Below, piece by piece: positions 59,901 to 64,000 of a stretch of 64,000 bases of DNA. The stretch's first letter is position 1; each line of letters begins with the position of its first letter. The translations under genes and the position numbers were made by a program. Source of the DNA: CBDCUQ01 sp965222835 (lineage in GTDB: Bacteria; Pseudomonadota; Alphaproteobacteria; Rhizobiales; Hyphomicrobiaceae); the NCBI GenBank assembly GCA_965222835.1, contig CBDCUQ010000001.1:248001-312000 (forward strand), written 5' to 3'. The notes beneath the pieces were generated by a model, which saw nothing but the letters and a program-made list of their open reading frames with translations, was not told the DNA's origin and did no database searches.

Positions 59901-62301
59901 ACCATTGCCACGAGGTCTCAAGGCGCACGAGCTGCCACACAAGGCCCATTGCATCCGCAGCCTTTCCGGTTTCATCGAGCACAATGATGGAAAACTTTGC
60001 CGTGTCGCCATCACCCAACGTCGAAGAGCTGAACGCCGGTTTCACACCGATGCGCCGCTCCTTGAGATCGACCGGCAAGGTGGCTTTCTGCTCAATCGTA
60101 CGCCCGCCCGGTTCACGCAGACGCAAGATCACGTCGGCTTCGAGCGGCCGTGCCGTCCGCGTCACCGCCGGAAGCATCACGGGAACGTCGGCCGTGCCAT
60201 CAGGACCCGTCTTTGGCAGCCCTTCCAGCGACCGGCGGATAGGCGAGATCTTCTCCTGGGCCTTGCCAAAATGATACCCCTCAAAGCCCTTCGGTGCCGA
60301 GCGGCTTTGCTTGACAACAATGTCACCCTCAATCTCGAGATCAGCCGCCGGCGGACCGTAGAGATACCGGCCGGTGAGCTTCACCGTCTTCGTCCTCTTC
60401 GGCTCAAGAACGGTGCCGGCCGCATCGAGCGTCAGATCGAGGCGCTCAGGCACAAAGTCTTCGACCAAGAAGGTCGCCTGTGTCAGCGGATCATCCTTGG
60501 GATCGGTATGAAGTTTGACACGCCAGGTCCCCGTCATCGCTGAATGCGTGAGCCCCATTCGCACCGACCGGCCACCCAGGCCTTGATCATGCAGCGCATA
60601 GCGCTTGTGCTCGACGCCATCTGGACGTGTCACGACGAGCGTTACCGGGAGCGTGGCCGCAATACCGGCCGCATCGCGCACGAGTGCGGTGAGATTCACA
60701 TCCTCACCCGGTCGATAGACGCCGCGTTCTGTGTACAGGTACGCATCGAGCGGCCCGGGCGGCTCACGGCCTTTGACACCACGATCGGAGAGATCGAAGG
60801 CGCTTCCGGTAACGTCGAGAAACGCGTACTCGCCCTGGCCGTTCTCGGCAACGAGAACAGCAGGTGCAAGACCGCCCTTGCCCTTCGTCAGACCGGTTTC
60901 GAAATGCGCATAGCCGCGCGCATCAGTTTTGGCCCTGCCGAGAACTTCGTTGTTCCGCGCAATCAGCCGCACGCTGGCATCAGAAAGCGCCGTCGTATCT
61001 AAAAGAGAGCGCACAAACGCGTGAAGTCCATCGTCGCCCGTAAACACGGTCAATCCCATATCAGAGACAATGAACCATTGCGTCGCGAAATCGCGCGTCA
61101 GCCCGGAATGTTCACCTGAAGAACTCGAACCTCTTTTGTCCGGACCGGCGATCATGGCATAAGCGCCCGGCTCGAGCGGGCCCAGCACATCATTGACGGG
61201 AAATGCCGTCGTCACTTCTTGATTGAGCTTGCTGGTGACATCCATCGATCCCACATAGACGCGCTGACCAATCCGGTTCCGCAGATTATCGAGATCGTAG
61301 CTATAGAGTTGGCGATCGAAATCGCCGTTCCCAAGCGTCATCGCAAGACTACGGTCGCCGACGCGATAGACTTCGACCGCGACACGGGTCGTGTTGACGG
61401 TGACGACTGGAATACCCTGCTGACCGCGCGTCGGCAGCACGTAACCTTTGCCCAAAAAGCGCACCAGCGGTTTACGATCCGGCACATAAACGGCAAGGTT
61501 GACCTGCTTCTGCAGAACCTCGTCGACATCCGACGGCAAACCCGCACGCAACTGAATTTGATAGCGCTGCCCGTGTGCGAGGCCCTCAACACAAAGCTGC
61601 GAACCCTCTGGCGAAACGGCATCCGGATCCTTGCCGTCAACCGAGACGAATTTTGCGAAATCCACTTGTCCGCGCGCAAGGCTCTCCGAAAAGATGACGC
61701 AAACCCGCGGAGACGCGGTATCCGAGTCGGCCGTGTAGTCGGTCATACGGAAACCATGCTCAGCACGCAGCTTCTCGTAGTCGTCCCGCACCTTGGCGTC
61801 CTCAACCAAAGCCAGACTGATCTTCAAGGAATCGATGGCCGGCCGCCACATGGCCCGGCGCGCCAGCCCTTGGCTCATGACCGCAAGCGCCTTCGACTTG
61901 AGATCAGGAGTCGTCGCACGTTCGTAAGCCCGATAGGCGGCAGCTGAGGCATTGACCGGAAGATCGTAGCGTTCCCCGCCTCTCTGCGGATCAGGCTTGA
62001 TCGCAAGCAGCGCCTTGGCTAGACCGAGCCAACTCGCGGCACTTGTCGGATCCCCCGCCACCGCACCAGCAAACTTCGCCGATGCGGCCCGCGGGTCGGT
62101 CGCAGTGAGACGTGCACCGGCACTGCGAAGCTCAGCCGCCGTCTCGTTCCCCCGTGTCCAGTGTTTTAGGACATAGCGTTCGTAGCGGTCGGCATCGAGG
62201 GCAATGCCACGATGTCGAAAGGCTGCGGGGTCTGCGCTGACCTGACCAAGCCCGGCAACGAAAAGCACGAACCCGAAGAAGAGACCGTTGAGAATGCGCA
62301 T
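56944..62301 (-). CDS. Bacterial alpha-2-macroglobulin (YfhM-like protease trap)
   Basis: 1785 aa. Signal peptide MRILNGLFFGFVLFVAGLGQ with no lipobox Cys at the cleavage point, so probably not a lipoprotein, unlike E. coli YfhM. An N-terminal helical part (about 20-175) is followed by MG macroglobulin domains, A2M_N and A2M domains, then a thioester motif YPYGCAEQM with Cys1302 and Gln1305 intact, TED and C-terminal domains. The thioester would trap proteases that reach the periplasm after damage, while PbpC repairs the wall. The length is close to E. coli YfhM plus an added N-terminal part. Confidence 0.95.
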   Translation of the reverse strand: MRILNGLFFGFVLFVAGLGQVSADPAAFRHRGIALDADRYERYVLKHWTRGNETAAELRSAGARLTATDPRAASAKFAGAVAGDPTSAASWLGLAKALLAIKPDPQRGGERYDLPVNASAAAYRAYERATTPDLKSKALAVMSQGLARRAMWRPAIDSLKISLALVEDAKVRDDYEKLRAEHGFRMTDYTADSDTASPRVCVIFSESLARGQVDFAKFVSVDGKDPDAVSPEGSQLCVEGLAHGQRYQIQLRAGLPSDVDEVLQKQVNLAVYVPDRKPLVRFLGKGYVLPTRGQQGIPVVTVNTTRVAVEVYRVGDRSLAMTLGNGDFDRQLYSYDLDNLRNRIGQRVYVGSMDVTSKLNQEVTTAFPVNDVLGPLEPGAYAMIAGPDKRGSSSSGEHSGLTRDFATQWFIVSDMGLTVFTGDDGLHAFVRSLLDTTALSDASVRLIARNNEVLGRAKTDARGYAHFETGLTKGKGGLAPAVLVAENGQGEYAFLDVTGSAFDLSDRGVKGREPPGPLDAYLYTERGVYRPGEDVNLTALVRDAAGIAATLPVTLVVTRPDGVEHKRYALHDQGLGGRSVRMGLTHSAMTGTWRVKLHTDPKDDPLTQATFLVEDFVPERLDLTLDAAGTVLEPKRTKTVKLTGRYLYGPPAADLEIEGDIVVKQSRSAPKGFEGYHFGKAQEKISPIRRSLEGLPKTGPDGTADVPVMLPAVTRTARPLEADVILRLREPGGRTIEQKATLPVDLKERRIGVKPAFSSSTLGDGDTAKFSIIVLDETGKAADAMGLVWQLVRLETSWQWYSRGGSWAYESQTLKRKIADGVVHASARIPTELAFVDLRYGRYRLEVSWPEAGRLATSYEFSSGWYAGDETADSPEILDTGLDKATYQPGDTAKLRIASKKGGRALVAVLGSSLLDMQEVEIPKGGGEVALKVGTDWGPGAYATVLIYRPMDEKAKRMPSRALGVNWISIDQSKRTLGVSLGADEKIKSGATLSVPITLSGLAAGEEARVAVAAVDVGILNLTRYKAPAPERHFYAQRKLGVDIRDFYGRLIDGMRAERGSIRSGGDAMASIGLQGSPPVEETVAFHSGIVRVEADGTARVAFELPDFNGTVRVMAVAWSKDKVGHGARDVIVRDAVALTASGPRFLTLGDEARLDFSLHNVDGPAGTYKLAVVEEDVAESLSEGKSLADRDVALKAGQRTSQQLVVKPEQVGLHSYLVRVSGAGGIDVHRTLTFDVKPPAGDIRRTTIKELAANGGKLTLDSNLLAGLIPNRTQVNLSVGPTARMDVAGLLTQLDRYPYGCAEQMVSRAMPLLYANTVAAQIGLAEDAEIKDRVQKTVDRLFEMQGSSGEFGSWGPGSGNLWLTSYVTDFLTRAKETGYNVRPIQFGQALDRLQNFVTNAQDFKSGGEAHAYALYVLARNGRAPIGELRYYADTRLDRFATPLAQAQLGAALSMLGEKTRAETAFRAALRHFDGDMKQITKATWRQDYGSTLRDGAALVALTSEANVVKAEAPRLVNVIAEAYQGRNYTSTQEQAWMLLAAKALSDETKGTKLSLGGVPVQGAILRSLSAQDLAKGVVVTNNGGAAVDAMVTVIGASLTPEPAISKGFTIKRSYFKLDGTEVAMESASGGTAELAQNERLVAVVKVQSDAEHGRVLLVDRLPSGLEVENPRLVDSGDVKTLGWLSRDRTPEHVEFRDDRFVAAFNIRPSRSRNNGRSQEPAVEGRRDTAGADGFQAKSTATVAYIVRAVTPGRFVHPAAIVEDMYRPERHARSASGTLTITPSQ

Positions 62302-62518
62302 AGGAGTTCACCTTGCTGGCGGACGGGGGGGCGACGTCGCATAAGCGGAGTCGTGAGTTCTGGGAGTATGGCGCCGCATCGGGCGATCCGTGAAGCCCAA
62401 CAGATGCGATTGTCCGAACCTTGGCGATAACACCGAATTTATCCAAAAATACCGGTGAATGCGCCTAGATCTCGCCACCCGCCCTCTTCAGCCGTAAACC
62501 AATATGCGTTTAGACAAA
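62302..62518. other. Upstream region of the macroglobulin gene
   Basis: No gene seen. Promoter for the A2M-pbpC operon is expected here; no clear element. Confidence 0.4.
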
Positions 62519-62547
62519 CGAAAAGGGCCGGCGTTCGCGACCGGCCC
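62519..62547 (-). terminator. Intrinsic terminator of the 199-aa gene
   Basis: GGGCCGG / CCGGCCC stem (62525-62531 and 62541-62547) with a 9-nt loop; on the minus strand it is followed by TTTTCGTTTG. Confidence 0.8.
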
Positions 62548-62581
62548 CTCGGCATTCCAAATCTCAATCGGTTTCCGGCAA

Positions 62582-63181
62582 TCAGTGCCGCGTTGCGGCG
62601 GTCACCGGTCCATGTTCCGGCGAACCGGCCAGCCCAGGCTCGGGAACCGGCAGATCGCCATTTTGTCCAGCGAAGCGCATGGCCCGGATGTGCGTGACCG
62701 GCTGGCTGTTGGACCACATCCTTTCGAACGAACGCCGGGCCCAGGCCGCCTGCGACCCGCTATTTTCCGCGTAGCATTCATAGGCATCCCGCTTTGCCGG
62801 ATCGCGGCGCATGCAGTCCCCGATCCAGACGGTTGAAGGCCCGAGCACCAGCTGCTCATGAGCGTCGATCAAGCGGGGATCCGTGCTCCGCCGGCAATTG
62901 GTCACCGGGTCAAAGCCAAAAGTCGCGCCACAGCCAGGATGCGCATCGACTCTTGCGAAAATGGCCTCAACGGTGATGCCGGCATTCGCCAGCTCAAGCG
63001 AAAGATCAGAAAGCGCCTTGGCCACCGGGCTGTCGATGGAGAGCGCAACCAGCTGATAAGAGTGAGACGTCTCGCCCGGCGATTTGCGGTTCACGATATC
63101 GCGTAGAATAAACTCACGCAGGCGTTGTACCTTCTCCTCTTTGCGCACGACATGCATCTTGGTCGAGGAGTTGAGCCGCAT
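62582..63181 (-). CDS. Hypothetical protein, 199 aa
   Basis: ATG 63181 has AAAGGGA at ideal spacing, better than the TTG at 63280. A soluble, mixed protein: basic N-terminus (MHVVRKEEKVQRLREFILRD), LALANAGITVEAI-like helix, three Cys (GCGATF, TNCRRS, GDCMRRD, ECYAE) in the second half. No membrane part. I do not recognise it. It has its own terminator and follows the 199-aa gene upstream by about 150 bp. Confidence 0.65.
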   Translation of the reverse strand: MRLNSSTKMHVVRKEEKVQRLREFILRDIVNRKSPGETSHSYQLVALSIDSPVAKALSDLSLELANAGITVEAIFARVDAHPGCGATFGFDPVTNCRRSTDPRLIDAHEQLVLGPSTVWIGDCMRRDPAKRDAYECYAENSGSQAAWARRSFERMWSNSQPVTHIRAMRFAGQNGDLPVPEPGLAGSPEHGPVTAATRH

Positions 63182-63331
63182 CGGGTGTCCCTTTGGGTCA
63201 CGTGCCAGGCGCGCCGGCGCCCGGTCGTCACACGTGACTCCGTTGTTGGACCCCATTAAGGCGGCAAGACTGTTAAGCAACAGTTGACCGGTGACACGAA
63301 TTCGACCCGGTATTTCAGAACCGGTAACGCC

Positions 63332-63931
63332 TCACTCCGCAGCGTCTGGCTTGAAACGCCGAACAAAAGTGACGTCGGTTTCGCTCCAATTCGTCGCGGC
63401 TGACGGCGCATCGTCACCCGATTCACTCTCTGTTTCAGAGACTTCCTCGGCCCTGCGAACATCGCCGGTCACCGCAGTCGATGTGTCCGCTGCCGCCGCG
63501 TTAACATCTGCGAAAGGAAGTGGCGGCGGTGACAGGCACTGCGAGATGCGTGTTGCACCAGCTGCCCGGGCCAGAAGGCTCGGCAGGCTCTGGTCCAAGG
63601 TCGCCTCTGCCAAGGGAATCGTCACTGTCTCTCGCTTCAACACAAGGTCGACCGTCGGTTCCGGCCGCAGCGCCGGAACCGGCTGGTTCTCGGCCATGCC
63701 GGATGGTTCGGCCGTACTCCGCTCCACGTGCCGCGCACTAGCCTCGTCGTCGAACGTCTCGGCGATCCGGGCAGCCCCACCGTCCGAAACGACGACGACC
63801 GAGGACGGTCTTGGCGCCGTGTTATTGTTGGCAGCAGATGCAACCTGATCCTCGGTGTCGTCGTATTGCTCAAGCTCTGCCTTGGCGCTGCGTGCGTACG
63901 CCCCAAAACCGGTAAACCGCGAATCGGCCAT
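63332..63931 (-). CDS. Hypothetical low-complexity acidic protein, 199 aa
   Basis: Reads MADSRFTGFGAYARSAKAEL at the N-terminus, then Ala/Ser/Glu/Asp-rich sequence with AEATLDQSLPSLLARAAGA in the middle and ETESESGDDAPS near the end. Likely disordered. The ribosome site is poor. Unknown function; the frame has the codon bias of the region, which supports coding. Confidence 0.5.
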   Translation of the reverse strand: MADSRFTGFGAYARSAKAELEQYDDTEDQVASAANNNTAPRPSSVVVVSDGGAARIAETFDDEASARHVERSTAEPSGMAENQPVPALRPEPTVDLVLKRETVTIPLAEATLDQSLPSLLARAAGATRISQCLSPPPLPFADVNAAAADTSTAVTGDVRRAEEVSETESESGDDAPSAATNWSETDVTFVRRFKPDAAE

Positions 63932-64000
63932 CGAGCCGTGCTCAGAGCCGTGGAACGAGCCTGCCTGAGGTTTCGACGTTCTTGCGGAGCGGTTTGACCG

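Noticed and set aside
63728..63997. Plus-strand frame at the right edge
   Set aside because: Out-of-frame mirror of the minus-strand 199-aa gene; nothing supported in 63932-64000.

Overview
The window looks like a chromosomal segment from a GC-rich alphaproteobacterium, most likely of the order Hyphomicrobiales (Rhizobiales). Hyphomicrobium and its relatives are plausible, but the sequence alone does not fix the genus. The signs are the aerobic cobaltochelatase pair cobS/cobT with a zinc/J-domain protein upstream, a DUF4175 (TIGR02302-type) protein, the block Suv3-like helicase / S4 protein / 7Fe ferredoxin / CarD, the block aspS / rnd / ppx / ppk1, a bfd-bfr pair behind an Irr-type operator, and PbpC paired with a very large alpha-2-macroglobulin. 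No rRNA, tRNA or CRISPR array was seen.

Layout. 1-7.0 kb is accessory: a permuted-papain-like amidase cut by the window edge, a small beta-rich protein, a BtuF-like binding protein coupled to an SDR, then a repeat-rich stretch carrying an AT-rich secreted-protein gene and a complete IS110-family (IS1111 group) element between clusters of G/C-rich hairpin repeats. 7.0-10.8 kb is a three-gene, translationally coupled exosortase cassette: a polytopic VIT/vWA protein with its own PEP-CTERM tail, the exosortase, and an EpsI-like secreted partner. This is the most novel system in the window. 11-15 kb holds rlmH, rsfS, DUF4175 and a lipid kinase. 16-21.3 kb holds the cobT/cobS cluster and bolA. 21.4-23.1 kb holds two frameshifted genes, including an FAD oxidoreductase with three frame breaks. 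23.2-30.2 kb holds an HTH regulator, a cytochrome c, a CorC-like protein, aroB, aroK, a 48-aa membrane peptide, xerD and accA.

30.3-38.2 kb has tandem YafK-like L,D-transpeptidase-fold proteins, a palindromic repeat, the Suv3-like helicase, an S4 protein, fdxA and a CarD with a histone H1-like tail. 38.2-45.4 kb has an SNase-like protein, a membrane protein, a membrane-anchored C-terminal J-domain protein, the iron-storage operon (36-aa ORF, bfd, bfr) and aspS. 45.6-52.2 kb has rnd, a Cys-rich secreted protein, a DnaJ/CbpA-type chaperone, ppx and ppk1. 52.4-64 kb has an LpxQ-like outer-membrane barrel, a PHB-depolymerase-like esterase, pbpC, the 1785-aa alpha-2-macroglobulin and two unknown genes.

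Themes are envelope maintenance (PbpC/A2M, YafK-like proteins, exosortase, LpxQ-like barrel), RNA/ribosome housekeeping (rlmH, rsfS, helicase, S4, rnd, aspS), stress and storage (ppk/ppx, PHB depolymerase, bfr) and B12 synthesis (cobS/T). Starts were chosen from Shine-Dalgarno spacing, overlap with the upstream stop codon and family length. All family assignments come from reading motifs; no database search was run.
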